The translations under genes were made by a program, and so were the position numbers. Under the pieces are notes generated by a model that saw only the letters and a list, made by a program, of their open reading frames with translations, did no database searches and was not told where the DNA came from. Shown here one piece after another: positions 1 through 7,817 of a stretch of 24,837 nucleotides of DNA. Position 1 is the first letter of the stretch, and every line of letters starts with the position of its first letter. The DNA is from JAQBGV01 sp032128395 (lineage in GTDB: Bacteria; Planctomycetota; UBA8108; UBA1146): NCBI GenBank assembly GCA_032128395.1, contig JAQBGV010000148.1:1-24837 (forward strand). Reading direction: 5' to 3'.

Positions 1-133
1 CACCCCCGACCCGCCGGGGTGCTCCCCGGCGACGCCCTTGCCTCATCGGTGTCGGGTTCCCTCCGTCAGGGCCCCGGGACAGGACTTGCACCCGTGTGCT
101 CACCTCCGGTTTCGCTGGTCATGCTGGACGCAC
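1..133 (-). mobile_element. 5' end of a group II intron (partial, runs off left edge)
   Basis: Read on the minus strand, the element starts at 133 with GTGCG, the conserved 5' boundary of group II introns. It continues with TCCAGCATGACC, then an AACCGGAGGTG segment, a GGTGCAAGTCCTG segment, GAACCCGA and GGCAAGGGCGTCG. This order (GUGYG, a GGAGGUG...AAGUCC hairpin, then a GCAAGGGYGUC segment) is the start of domain I of many bacterial ribozymes, recognised here from memory. Domains II-VI and any reverse transcriptase would lie left of the window. What is seen is the motif order and boundary; the splicing and mobile nature is inferred from the family. It could be a truncated relic. Confidence 0.68.
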
Positions 134-160
134 CGATCCTCAACGGGGCGCAAGGCCCCG
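134..160 (-). other. Probable group II intron target: stem-loop plus flank
   Basis: Immediately upstream of the intron boundary on the minus strand is a hairpin with 6-bp arms (144-149 and 155-160, loop 150-154). It is followed by TTGAGGATCG, which ends exactly at the intron's first base. Group IIC-type introns are known to insert just after terminator-like or attC-like stem-loops, and this geometry fits. TTGAGGATCG would hold the intron-binding sequences, but the matching EBS loops lie outside the window. The rest of 161-344 shows no gene I can support. Confidence 0.5.
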
Positions 161-344
161 CCTCCGGTCGAGTCCGGCCTCGATCCACGACATCCGGGGC
201 ACCCTCACCACTCTTGGCTCGGTAGGGAGTGACCGAACTTCTTCCCCCGCTTGGTGCGAGCCGCCGTCGAGACGCGAAGCGGCGAGCTCCCTCCCAGCAC
301 CACGGAAAACGTCAAGGTGGTCGAGGAGGTACCGGATGCAAGGC

Positions 345-406
345 GCGGGGCCGAGCCCGACCGCAGGCGACCCCCTCGGGTCGTTGAGGATCGGGCTCGG
401 CCCCGC
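345..406 (-). terminator. Large compound inverted repeat downstream of rpoD
   Basis: A perfect 16-bp inverted repeat (345-360 with 391-406) encloses a second perfect 6-bp hairpin (368-373 with 378-383, loop 374-377). It begins 37 bases past the rpoD stop in the direction of transcription, so a transcription terminator or mRNA-stabilising structure is likely. There is no clear U-tract. The inner plus-strand segment 382-394 repeats the 13 bases that straddle the intron junction at 133-145. Confidence 0.5.
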
Positions 407-442
407 AACGCAGCAGACGGTGCCTCATCGACCACCGGCCCG

Positions 443-2329
443 CTAAGGATTTTTGTCTAGAAAGCCTTCAAGATGCCGTGCGCGGATCGGATGTTGCAAC
501 TTCTTCACCGCCTTCGCCTCGATCTGCCGCACCCGTTCCCGAGTGACCTTGAAGATCTTGCCGACCTCCTCGAGGGTGTAGGTGTAGCCATCCTCGAGTC
601 CGTAGCGGAGCTTGATGATCTCGCGCTCGCGGTAGGTCAGAGTCTTCAGGACTTCGCGCAGGCGCTCCTTCAACATCTCGTGGGTGGCGGTGTGGATCGG
701 GGACTCCGCCGAGACATCTTCGATGAAGTCGCCGAAGAATCCATCGTCCGAATCGCCGATCGGGCGGTCGAGCGAGATCGGATGTTTCGAGATCTTGAGA
801 ACCTTGCGGGTCTCCTCCTCGGGGATATCGAGCTCTTGGCTGATCTCCTTGATCGACGGCTCGTACCCGAGCTTCTGCATCAGTTTCTTGGTCGCGTTCC
901 GCACCTTGCTCATCGTCTCGATCATGTGAACCGGGATCCGGATCGTCCGGGCCTGGTCCGCGATCGAACGGGTGATCGCCTGGCGTATCCACCACGTCGC
1001 GTAGGTGGAGAACTTGTACCCACGTCGGTACTCGTACTTCTCGACCGCCTTCATCAAACCGGTGTTTCCCTCCTGGATCAGGTCGAGGAAGGAGAGGCCG
1101 CGGTTGCGATAGCGCTTGGCGATCGAGACCACCAACCGCAAGTTCCCCGCGGAGAGCTTCCGCTTGGCCTGCTCGTAGTCGGCGAACCACTTGTTCATGT
1201 TGACGACGCGTTCGATGACCGGGTCCTTGAACTCGAGGGCGAACTGCTCGAGCGTGGAGACCTGCTCGTTCATCTCCTCGAGTTCCTGCTCATCCGACGT
1301 CTTGACGCGCTTGCGTCGGCGCAGCCGCGCGGTCTGGTCCTGGATCGAACGGAACCGGGCGCGGTGGCCGCGGAGCCGGTCGCGCATGCTGTCGAGGATT
1401 TCGCGTCGGAACACCAGCTCGCCGAGCAGCACGCCGATCTTCTTGGCGCGGTTCTCGATCTTCTCCTTCAGACGGTCCTTGTAGCGGTCGGTGAACTTGG
1501 AGCTGAAGAGCTTCTCGAACTCTCCCTGGTTCTCCTGGAACATGCGCTCGACGGTGGCCAGGTTCTGGCTCATCCGTTGCATCATGTCCTCGCGGCTCGG
1601 CTCACCGGAACTCGGGGTCAGCTTGATCACTTTGTCGATCGACTGGTCTCCGCAGAGGACCTCTTGGCACAGCCGAATCAGCTGCGCCTGGCAAAGACCC
1701 GAGCTGTAGACCGAGGTGCGGTAGCGCTCGCGCGAGGTTTCGATCGTCTTCGCGAGCAAGAGCTCCTCGGCCCGGGTCAGAAGTGGGATCTCCCCCATCT
1801 GGGTGAGATACATCCGCACCGGGTCATCGATCTTCTCGTCGCTCGCCTCGCCGTCCTCGGCACCGAGGGAGTCGATCTGAACGGGATCATCCCGGACCTC
1901 GATCCCATACTTCTCCAGGGTGTCGTAGACCTTGTCGATCCGTTCCGGCGTGTTGCACTCCTCCGGAAAGAAGGAGTTGAAGCTCTGATAGGTGATGAAT
2001 CCGATTTTCTTGCCGTTCTCGATCAATCGGCGGAGACCCTCCGCCATCGAGATCTTTTCACGGGGCGAAGAGGAGCGGTCGGTCGCCGAAGCGATCCGAG
2101 GGATCTCCTCGAGCGGCATCCGTTCATCCGGATCGTGTGGTTCGGAAGGAGGCGGATCGTCCGGCTCCTCTTCCTCGAATTCCTCTTCCTCTTCATCGTC
2201 CGAGTCCTCGACCTCGACCTCGATCGCCTGATCGTCGCCGCCCTCGAAGTCGCCGTCCTCTTGCCAGCCGCCCTCGCGGGCGACGAGGTCGGGTTGGATG
2301 TCCCATCCCTCATGGGTATCGATGCTCAT
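443..2329 (-). CDS. rpoD: RNA polymerase primary sigma factor RpoD (SigA)
   Basis: This is the vegetative sigma-70 factor, which directs RNA polymerase to -35/-10 promoters. The 628-aa product has region 1.1 at about residues 93-150, region 1.2 (DDPVRMYLTQMG) at 168-195, a charged non-conserved region at about 200-390, and region 2 at 390-460 (NLRLVVSIAKRY, GNTGLMKAVEKY, YATWWIRQAI). Region 3 is at 461-545 and region 4 at 548-620, with the helix-turn-helix LEEVGKIFKVTRERVRQIE near 586-604. Regions 2.4 and 4.2 look fully conserved, so it should read ordinary TTGACA/TATAAT promoters, as found upstream of dnaA and the BRCT gene. The N-terminus carries an unusual strongly acidic, Glu/Asp-rich stretch (about residues 27-60). 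The start has a good ribosome-binding site, AGGAG, six bases upstream. It lies 158 bases downstream of dnaG, the classic dnaG-rpoD neighbourhood. Confidence 0.98.
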   Translation of the reverse strand: MSIDTHEGWDIQPDLVAREGGWQEDGDFEGGDDQAIEVEVEDSDDEEEEEFEEEEPDDPPPSEPHDPDERMPLEEIPRIASATDRSSSPREKISMAEGLRRLIENGKKIGFITYQSFNSFFPEECNTPERIDKVYDTLEKYGIEVRDDPVQIDSLGAEDGEASDEKIDDPVRMYLTQMGEIPLLTRAEELLLAKTIETSRERYRTSVYSSGLCQAQLIRLCQEVLCGDQSIDKVIKLTPSSGEPSREDMMQRMSQNLATVERMFQENQGEFEKLFSSKFTDRYKDRLKEKIENRAKKIGVLLGELVFRREILDSMRDRLRGHRARFRSIQDQTARLRRRKRVKTSDEQELEEMNEQVSTLEQFALEFKDPVIERVVNMNKWFADYEQAKRKLSAGNLRLVVSIAKRYRNRGLSFLDLIQEGNTGLMKAVEKYEYRRGYKFSTYATWWIRQAITRSIADQARTIRIPVHMIETMSKVRNATKKLMQKLGYEPSIKEISQELDIPEEETRKVLKISKHPISLDRPIGDSDDGFFGDFIEDVSAESPIHTATHEMLKERLREVLKTLTYREREIIKLRYGLEDGYTYTLEEVGKIFKVTRERVRQIEAKAVKKLQHPIRARHLEGFLDKNP

Positions 2330-2487
2330 CTACCACTCCTACCCTGCGTTCACGAGGCGCGGCCCTGCAGCACGCTCCACGCTTTTGGTTTCGGGGAGGG
2401 GACCCTGCCAGTCCGCCCCACCGAGTTGCTCTCCAACTGCTCACGCCGGCGCGGTCGCCTCTTTCGAGTCCTGACTCGATTTCGAGA

Positions 2488-4443
2488 TCAGTCGGTTCGG
2501 ACCGGCCCGAATCGATCGAGAATCTCGACCAGCGCCTGCGGGTCGTGCGGAGGTCGAGCACCCAGCTCGGCCCCTGCCCTGCGAATCTCGGTGATCCGCC
2601 GGATCCATCCCGTGTCAGCAGGCTGGGCCTCACCAGCCTGGCTCGATCCCGTCTGGCCCTCCAGGGCGAGTGCTCGGAGGTGCCGACGGACGAGCTCGAC
2701 GAGCAGACGCATCGCGGCGTCCTCATCGACTCCAAGTTCTCTGTGACGCTCGACGAGTTCGAGCGCCTTCGCTTTTTCATCCGCGGCATCGATCCGAAGC
2801 GGATCGAGTTCATGTCCTTCCAGCGCGATCCGCTCCGCGAGTCTCGCGAGGAGCGGATCTCGGAATCGCTGCAATCGGAGCACCACCGCCGCCTCCGCCG
2901 CTCCCGTGAGCGCCGCGAGGAGGATTCCCTCCTCCTCATGAGGCAACACATCCGACGCGCGCGCCCCGCCGGGGCCAGCATCGGCGCTCTCCCCGACGTA
3001 CCGCGTGCGGCTGGATCTCCGCGTCGCTTCGAAGTCCCGCTCGATGCGTCCGAACGGCTGCCCGATGCGCGAAGCGAGCCGCTCGAGTGCGGTCCCCCGG
3101 AGCATCTCCGACGAGAGTCGCTCCACATACGGGTAGAACGCACGCGCCGCTCGGTCCCGTCCCCCGGCACTTGCCGGATCCTCATCGACGAAGCAACGTT
3201 CGAGCACGAAGTCGAGTCCCTCGATCCCACTCTCGATTCGACTCCGGAACTGCTCCGCCCCGTCCGCTCGCGAGAGGAGATCGCACGGGTCCTCCCCGCG
3301 ATCGAGGATCACCACTCGCACCTCGATCGAATTCGGCGCGAACAGCAACACCGCCTTCCGGGCGGCATCGATCCCCGCCCGATCTCCGTCGAAGACGAGC
3401 GTCACCCGGTCGGCGAGGCGCGTGATCCGATCGACGTTCGCCTCGGCGAGCGCTGTACCGAGCGTGGCCACCGCGCCGGGGAATCCGGCCTGGTGCGCCA
3501 TCAACACGTCGGTGTAGCCCTCCATCAGGAGGAGATGGCGCTCGGAGCGGATCGTGTCGCGCCCCTCGAAGTGGCCGTAGAGAACCTTTCCTTTGTGGAA
3601 GAGCTCCGATTCCGGCGAGTTGATGTACTTCGGCGGTGGGTCGCTCCTCCTCTCCTCCACGCCCGCACTCGGGCTGAAATCAGAGTCGGCAACGTCGATG
3701 TGCCGACCTCCGAACCCGATCACCCGGCCACGGGGATCCCGAATCGGGAACACCACCCGCTGCCGCATGGCATCGTAGACGCGCCCCTCCGGCGAGCACT
3801 TCAGGAGTCCGAGCCGGACCCCACGCTCGACGTCCAGATTCTCGGCGCGGATCGTATCGGCGAGATGCGACCATCCAGCCGGGGCATACCCGACCCCGAA
3901 CGCATCGAGTGTCTCAGCGCCGAATCCACGATCGGTGAGATATGCGCGGGCCGCCTCACCCTCTTGTCCCTGTCTCTGCTCCCCGAACCACCGCGCCGCC
4001 CGAACGAGCAGCCGGTGGTCATTATCCTTCTCATCCGGGCGCAAGCTCGCGCCCTTCCTCACTCCCGTGAGCTCGATCCCCGCCCGTTCCGCGAGCACAC
4101 GCAGCGCTCCGCGAAAATCGAGCGAGTCCATTTTCTCGACGAACGAGAAGACGTCGCCGTGCTCACTGCACCCGAAGCAGCGGAACGTCCCGCGCTCGGG
4201 ATCGACATAAAAACTGGGGGTCTTCTCTCGGTGGAAAGGGCAGAGAGCCTTGAAATTCCGGCCTTCCTGCCGGAGCGAGACCCCGAACTCGCCGACGATG
4301 GTCTCGATCGGCGAAGCTTCCCGGATCCGCTCGCGATCCGTGCCCCCGTCGAACCCACCGGCGCCGTGCGAGGTGCCCGTACGCATCGGGGCCCCCGTGC
4401 CGAACGAGGCACCACGGCTTCTTCGGATCGGGGAATTCAGCAT
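2488..4443 (-). CDS. dnaG: DNA primase DnaG
   Basis: The product synthesises RNA primers for replication forks. It is about 651 aa from the ATG at 4443. The N-terminal zinc-binding domain has CPFH (C68, H71) and CFGC (C89, C92). The RNA-polymerase/TOPRIM core includes LLLMEGYTDV (E308) and LVFDGDRAG (D352, D354). The rest is a less conserved helicase-binding C-terminus. The start is uncertain: the frame stays open to 4599, the ATG at 4443 has only a G-rich tract as a weak Shine-Dalgarno, and an ATG at 4386 (632 aa) would place the zinc motif closer to its usual distance from the N-terminus. It lies upstream of rpoD as in the macromolecular-synthesis operon; no rpsU is seen on its other side, where rsmA sits instead. 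Confidence 0.96.
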   Translation of the reverse strand: MLNSPIRRSRGASFGTGAPMRTGTSHGAGGFDGGTDRERIREASPIETIVGEFGVSLRQEGRNFKALCPFHREKTPSFYVDPERGTFRCFGCSEHGDVFSFVEKMDSLDFRGALRVLAERAGIELTGVRKGASLRPDEKDNDHRLLVRAARWFGEQRQGQEGEAARAYLTDRGFGAETLDAFGVGYAPAGWSHLADTIRAENLDVERGVRLGLLKCSPEGRVYDAMRQRVVFPIRDPRGRVIGFGGRHIDVADSDFSPSAGVEERRSDPPPKYINSPESELFHKGKVLYGHFEGRDTIRSERHLLLMEGYTDVLMAHQAGFPGAVATLGTALAEANVDRITRLADRVTLVFDGDRAGIDAARKAVLLFAPNSIEVRVVILDRGEDPCDLLSRADGAEQFRSRIESGIEGLDFVLERCFVDEDPASAGGRDRAARAFYPYVERLSSEMLRGTALERLASRIGQPFGRIERDFEATRRSSRTRYVGESADAGPGGARASDVLPHEEEGILLAALTGAAEAAVVLRLQRFRDPLLARLAERIALEGHELDPLRIDAADEKAKALELVERHRELGVDEDAAMRLLVELVRRHLRALALEGQTGSSQAGEAQPADTGWIRRITEIRRAGAELGARPPHDPQALVEILDRFGPVRTD

Positions 4444-4926
4444 CGCGATTCCCCCCCGGAATCCAACTGGCGGACACCGAGGGGTGACTCCATCCTCCCG
4501 TAAGCGGCGAGTTCCCCGCCGACTTCGCACGAGGCGAAGGGCCCCCCCGAGCCCGCTCCATCCATGAGACTGACCCCTCCCGACACTCCTCACGACCACC
4601 CCGTCGAAGTGCTGAGCAAGAAGACTCAGCTCCCGCCGGGGAGGTCATCCGTTTGGATCATCGGTGGGTCGGCACGGGGCGTACCTGTTCGCCCCATGCC
4701 TTCATCCCGCCATGCACCCCATTTGGGGCACTCCCCAACGGGGAACACCTGCCCGGAGCGGGCAGTCGGCGAAATTTCCCTGCAAAACCCTGCGGCCCGT
4801 CTTCGTTGTGTCGCTCACGGAGCTTCCTCACTCGAGAAGCACCGCGGAGCTTCGCCGTCATCGGCCGCCGGGCCTGGGCCGGTCCCGGACATCGACGGGG
4901 ATGCTACCGTCCGGGGGGGGGGACCG
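4444..4926. other. Intergenic region between rsmA and dnaG, with hairpins and a G10 run
   Basis: I see no convincing gene here. Structural elements are: a hairpin with 7-bp arms and a 3-base loop (4749-4755 with 4759-4765); a 6-bp hairpin at 4611-4616 with 4625-4630; and an imperfect hairpin (4880-4890 with 4909-4926) that encloses a run of ten G (4913-4922) immediately after the rsmA stop. The last could terminate rsmA transcription. A dnaG promoter is expected here, but no good -35/-10 pair is visible. Confidence 0.5.
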
Positions 4927-5760
4927 CTACTCTGAGCACTGCGAATCCCCCGACAGGACTAGTCTGAGGGCAACGAACTGCTCGGGAGAGAGCTCCTCAG
5001 GGCGGCTCCTGGGGTCCACTCCGGCCTGGTCCCAGCGCGGATCCTCTGCGGGAAGACGGTCCCTCAAGATCGCTCGGAGCATCTTCCTGCGGTAGCGGAA
5101 CAGGTCCCGAGCGAGGGCGAGAGTATCCGCAAGATCCGGTCGCCTCTTCGAGCGCGGCTGCCACACGAAGAACGCCGACTCCACCCGGGGCGCTGGGGTG
5201 AACACGTGGCCGGGGACGCGACGGGCGATCCGACCCTTCCCCGCGAGCGCGAGGATGACCGCCGCCGGGCCGTATTCCTTCCCCCCCGGGGTCGCGACCC
5301 AACGATCGGCGACTTCGTCCTGGACGAGGACTGCGATCCCCGCGAGGCGGGGCTCGCGAGCGACCAGCCGCATGACGAGAGGAGTAGCGATCGCGTAGGG
5401 GAGGTTCGCGACGAGACGGAAACGGCGGTCATCGCCGAGCGCAGCCTCGAGCCCCTCTGCGAGGCGCTCGCCAGCGCGGAGGGCATCGCCGGGAACGAGG
5501 CGGAGGGATCGGTGCGGTCCGCGCTCTTCGAGGTAAGCGATCAGGATCGGATCGATCTCGGAAGTGACCACTTCGGCGCCGCGCGCGAGCAATCGCTCGG
5601 TGAGCGTTCCCGCTCCCGCTCCCACCTCCAGAACGAGTTCCCCCGCCCCGATGCCAGCGTCGTCGAGGAATGCTTCGAGGAGTTGCGGATCGAAGAGGAA
5701 GTTCTGGCCGAGGCGGCGCCGGAATCGGAACCCACGTCCGGCGAGGTTGGCGAGCACCAT
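4927..5760 (-). CDS. rsmA: 16S rRNA (adenine(1518)-N6/adenine(1519)-N6) dimethyltransferase
   Basis: This is KsgA/RsmA, the SAM-dependent enzyme that dimethylates two adjacent adenines near the 3' end of 16S rRNA during late 30S assembly. The 277-aa product has the family's N-terminal LGQNFLFDP (about residues 17-24), SAM motif I LEVGAGAGTLTERL (44-57), acidic motif II SEID (67-70), motif IV NLPY (119-122) and a C-terminal helical part with RRKMLR. The length is normal. The ATG at 5760 has no obvious Shine-Dalgarno, but the conserved residues begin within 20 residues of it, so the start cannot be much further downstream. It is separated from the upstream lipoprotein gene by a strong hairpin, so it probably has its own promoter in 5761-5840, although none is clear. 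Confidence 0.95.
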   Translation of the reverse strand: MVLANLAGRGFRFRRRLGQNFLFDPQLLEAFLDDAGIGAGELVLEVGAGAGTLTERLLARGAEVVTSEIDPILIAYLEERGPHRSLRLVPGDALRAGERLAEGLEAALGDDRRFRLVANLPYAIATPLVMRLVAREPRLAGIAVLVQDEVADRWVATPGGKEYGPAAVILALAGKGRIARRVPGHVFTPAPRVESAFFVWQPRSKRRPDLADTLALARDLFRYRRKMLRAILRDRLPAEDPRWDQAGVDPRSRPEELSPEQFVALRLVLSGDSQCSE

Positions 5761-5840
5761 GGCGCGGGGGCGTGGATCCCACCCGGCCGAATCAGCGGCG
5801 GTCGCATCTGCAGTGAAAGAGTCTTCCGGCGACGATTCTA

Positions 5841-5882
5841 CGGGGGGAGGGCCCGCGGGATCCCCCGCGTGCCCTCCCCCCG
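5841..5882 (-). terminator. Strong hairpin terminator after the OmpA-family lipoprotein gene
   Basis: A 12-bp perfect stem (5841-5852 with 5871-5882) is stacked on an inner 6-bp stem (5854-5859 with 5864-5869) with a 4-base loop. It lies 39 bases past the lipoprotein stop codon in the minus direction. No long U-tract follows. Confidence 0.65.
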
Positions 5883-5920
5883 CACCACCGTTCGCATTCT
5901 TACGGATCAGGTCGAGACGA

Positions 5921-6688
5921 TCAGTACGAGGCCGGACGCAGCCGGATCTCGACGCGGCGACACCGCGACTGACCCTGCTTGGAGTTCACGTCGGCGCCGC
6001 TGACCGGTTGCGCGTATCCGCGCGAGGTGATGACGGTGCGATCCTCAGGGATCCCCTTCTCCCGCAGGTATTCCCAAACCGCGTGAGCTCGCTTGGCGCC
6101 GAGGTCCCAGTTGCTCTTGTTCACCTTCGCGGACTTGGCGATCGGCACGTTGTCGGTGTGGCCATCGACGAAGACGTAGTGGTTCGGATAATCGCGCTGA
6201 ATCATCCCGACGAGCTGGTCGATCACGGCCTTCGCCTCGGGACGCAATGTGAACTTGCCGGAAGCGAAGAGGACGTCCTGCGGGAGGATGATCCCTCCGG
6301 TGTCCTGGTTCACCTCCAGCGGGGTGTCCATCGTCTCCGGTCCGAGCTTGGGCAGTTGGCCGAGCCGAGCGGCGAGGGTTCGCGTCTGTTCCTCGAGGAG
6401 CTCCTTCTCTCGCAACAGGGCACCGTTCTGGGTCTCGAGGCTCTCGATCCTGGCCATCGCGGCCCGGAGGTCCCCGCCGGTCGAGCTCTCGTCGATCTGC
6501 GCATCGCGGAGAGTCCGCTCGAGGTCGTGGTTGACCTGATTCGCAATGGAGAGCTTCGACATCGCGTCCTCGTACTTCACGTACGGAACGCAGGCGGGGA
6601 GCACCACGAGGGCGATCAGCGAGAGGGCCCACATCGCGACCTTCGGGGTGTACTTCGACACGTCACGCTGCAGATTCGAGGGGAGCAT
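5921..6688 (-). CDS. OmpA/MotB-family peptidoglycan-binding lipoprotein
   Basis: The 255-aa product has a hydrophobic N-terminal segment (about residues 17-32) ending in LPAC, a plausible lipobox that makes C33 the lipidated residue. A coiled-coil-rich linker follows at about 40-115, then a C-terminal OmpA-like domain (about 130-250) with VDGHTDNVPI (174-183) and N-x7-RA (192-201), the elements that bind diaminopimelate in peptidoglycan. It probably tethers a membrane to the cell wall, comparable to Pal or the periplasmic part of MotB. No stator-type transmembrane charge motif or flagellar neighbour is present, so a motor role is not supported. The start at 6688 has an AGGAAGG-type site about nine bases upstream; an internal ATG (M19) would also keep the signal segment. 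Confidence 0.85.
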   Translation of the reverse strand: MLPSNLQRDVSKYTPKVAMWALSLIALVVLPACVPYVKYEDAMSKLSIANQVNHDLERTLRDAQIDESSTGGDLRAAMARIESLETQNGALLREKELLEEQTRTLAARLGQLPKLGPETMDTPLEVNQDTGGIILPQDVLFASGKFTLRPEAKAVIDQLVGMIQRDYPNHYVFVDGHTDNVPIAKSAKVNKSNWDLGAKRAHAVWEYLREKGIPEDRTVITSRGYAQPVSGADVNSKQGQSRCRRVEIRLRPASY

Positions 6689-6931
6689 GCGACCTGACCT
6701 TCCTGAGATGGCAGACCCAAGTTGAGCTGCGAAGAGGCTCTCTCGAACTCCGCGTTGAGTCTCGACGAGTGAGGCTCATCTAGCGAAACTCACCGAGTGA
6801 GACTCATCGAGACCCCCGCGACGGACGGGATGGGTGGAGAGGGCTCCCCCCCTGCCCTTCGCGCCCGCCCCGGTCCTGGGGGCGGCGAGGGCGGAATTCT
6901 GCCATAGCGTCGGGGAGATGGCGAGAGAAAC
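6689..6931. other. Intergenic region upstream of the OmpA-family lipoprotein gene
   Basis: No gene is supported. The notable content is the paired direct/inverted repeat at 6759-6813, listed separately. The remaining C/G-rich stretch at 6830-6900 has no feature I recognise. The lipoprotein promoter should lie here, but no clear -35/-10 pair is visible. Confidence 0.45.
6759..6813. repeat. Overlapping direct and inverted repeats, possible operator
   Basis: Two 15-base direct repeats (6766-6780 and 6794-6808, one mismatch, 28-base period) overlap a 12-bp inverted repeat (6759-6770 with 6802-6813, one mismatch). They lie 71-125 bases upstream of the lipoprotein start. The arrangement resembles an operator for a dimeric regulator or a hairpin in the 5' leader; neither is proven. 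Confidence 0.5.
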
Positions 6932-6966
6932 GAAGCCCCGTCGGCCATTCCGGCCGACGGGGCTTC
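6932..6966 (-). terminator. Rho-independent-type terminator after the HTH membrane protein gene
   Basis: A perfect 15-bp stem (6932-6946 with 6952-6966) with a 5-base loop lies 51 bases past the stop of the HTH gene. On the minus strand it is followed by a pyrimidine-rich stretch (GTTTCTCTC). It is the cleanest terminator in the window. Confidence 0.85.
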
Positions 6967-7016
6967 ACAAGCGACGACACGTGAACGAGGCGCTCGTGTC
7001 GCGAATCGGTGTCGAT

Positions 7017-7709
7017 CTAGAACATGCCGACGATCGACTCGACCACGACGTTCAGCATGTTCAGTACGCCGCTCGTCGCGACCCACTCGGGGTAGACCCC
7101 ACCCTCGGCGCCGATCAGGTTCAAGACCACCGCCGCCGGTCCCAGCATGACCAGGAGGGTCGCCACGAGGAGCACGGTCATCGCGGGGCTGCCCCGCTTC
7201 TGGATCATCTGCATCTGCTGGGTGCCGCCGCCGCCGGCGAGGAAGGTGTCGCCGCTGCCGGCCGCTACGGTGTCGTCGTCCGAGCCGAGGTCGAAGTCGT
7301 CGTCGAGCTCGAGGCCGTCGGTGTCGAGGACGGTGTCCTCGCCGATCGATCCGACATCCAGGTCGTCATCTCCCTCGAGAATTCCGAGACCGGGGACCGG
7401 AGTGGTGCCTTCGGCGTCGTCCTCGAGCAGTCCCTCGATGTTCAGAACGGTCTCATCGGTCGAGATCCGGTCGAGGTCGATCGGGTATTCGTCCCCCAGG
7501 TCGAACGGAGAGACTTCATTGTCGGAGAGGACGACCGTCGGCTCGGTCTCGCGCGAACGCCTGACCGCGACGACCTCTTCATGCTTGAAGTAGATCTCGT
7601 CCCCTTCGTGGATACCGCGCAGCTCCCCGCTGGCGGCGAGATTCTCGAGCTCGTCCCGGCCGAGGCCAAGCTCCGCCATCGCCTGCTCGAAGCTCAGCTT
7701 CTCGCTCAT
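7017..7709 (-). CDS. Membrane-anchored helix-turn-helix (MerR/excisionase-like) domain protein
   Basis: The 230-aa product begins with a small winged-helix-like segment (about residues 5-50: LSFEQAMAELGLGRDELENLAASGEL, then IYFKHEEV). This resembles the helix-turn-helix of excisionase/MerR-type proteins that use a short beta wing. An acidic, low-complexity linker follows (about 65-155, rich in Asp/Glu/Gly). The C-terminus has two hydrophobic segments, about 177-200 and 205-228. This predicts a bitopic or hairpin membrane protein with a cytoplasmic DNA- or peptide-binding head. The frame is open to 7790, but the ATG at 7709 has AAGGAG six bases upstream and starts right at the domain. It follows the 118-aa gene by 108 bases, probably in one transcript. 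Its ligand and role are unknown. Confidence 0.75.
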   Translation of the reverse strand: MSEKLSFEQAMAELGLGRDELENLAASGELRGIHEGDEIYFKHEEVVAVRRSRETEPTVVLSDNEVSPFDLGDEYPIDLDRISTDETVLNIEGLLEDDAEGTTPVPGLGILEGDDDLDVGSIGEDTVLDTDGLELDDDFDLGSDDDTVAAGSGDTFLAGGGGTQQMQMIQKRGSPAMTVLLVATLLVMLGPAAVVLNLIGAEGGVYPEWVATSGVLNMLNVVVESIVGMF

Positions 7710-7817
7710 TCTCCGCTCCTTCATTCTCTCCGTGAGCTTGCACCCGCGGCTCCACTCTGCGAGCTGGCGCTCGCGATCCCCGCCGGGCAACCGCTCGGCA
7801 CGACCGCGTTCCGAAGA

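Noticed and set aside
205..435. Small minus-strand frame (76 codons) downstream of rpoD
   Set aside because: It overlaps the terminator-like inverted repeat, has no ribosome-binding site and no recognisable product.
473..2746. Long plus-strand open frame opposite rpoD
   Set aside because: Antisense shadow of rpoD; high GC keeps frames open, and its translation shows no family features.
2137..4503. Long plus-strand open frame opposite dnaG (788 codons)
   Set aside because: It is antisense to dnaG, whose zinc and TOPRIM motifs are intact; its own translation is a low-complexity Arg/Pro-rich shadow.
5921..6688. MotB flagellar stator
   Set aside because: It has a lipobox rather than the stator's single transmembrane helix with a conserved Asp, and no motA or flagellar gene is adjacent.
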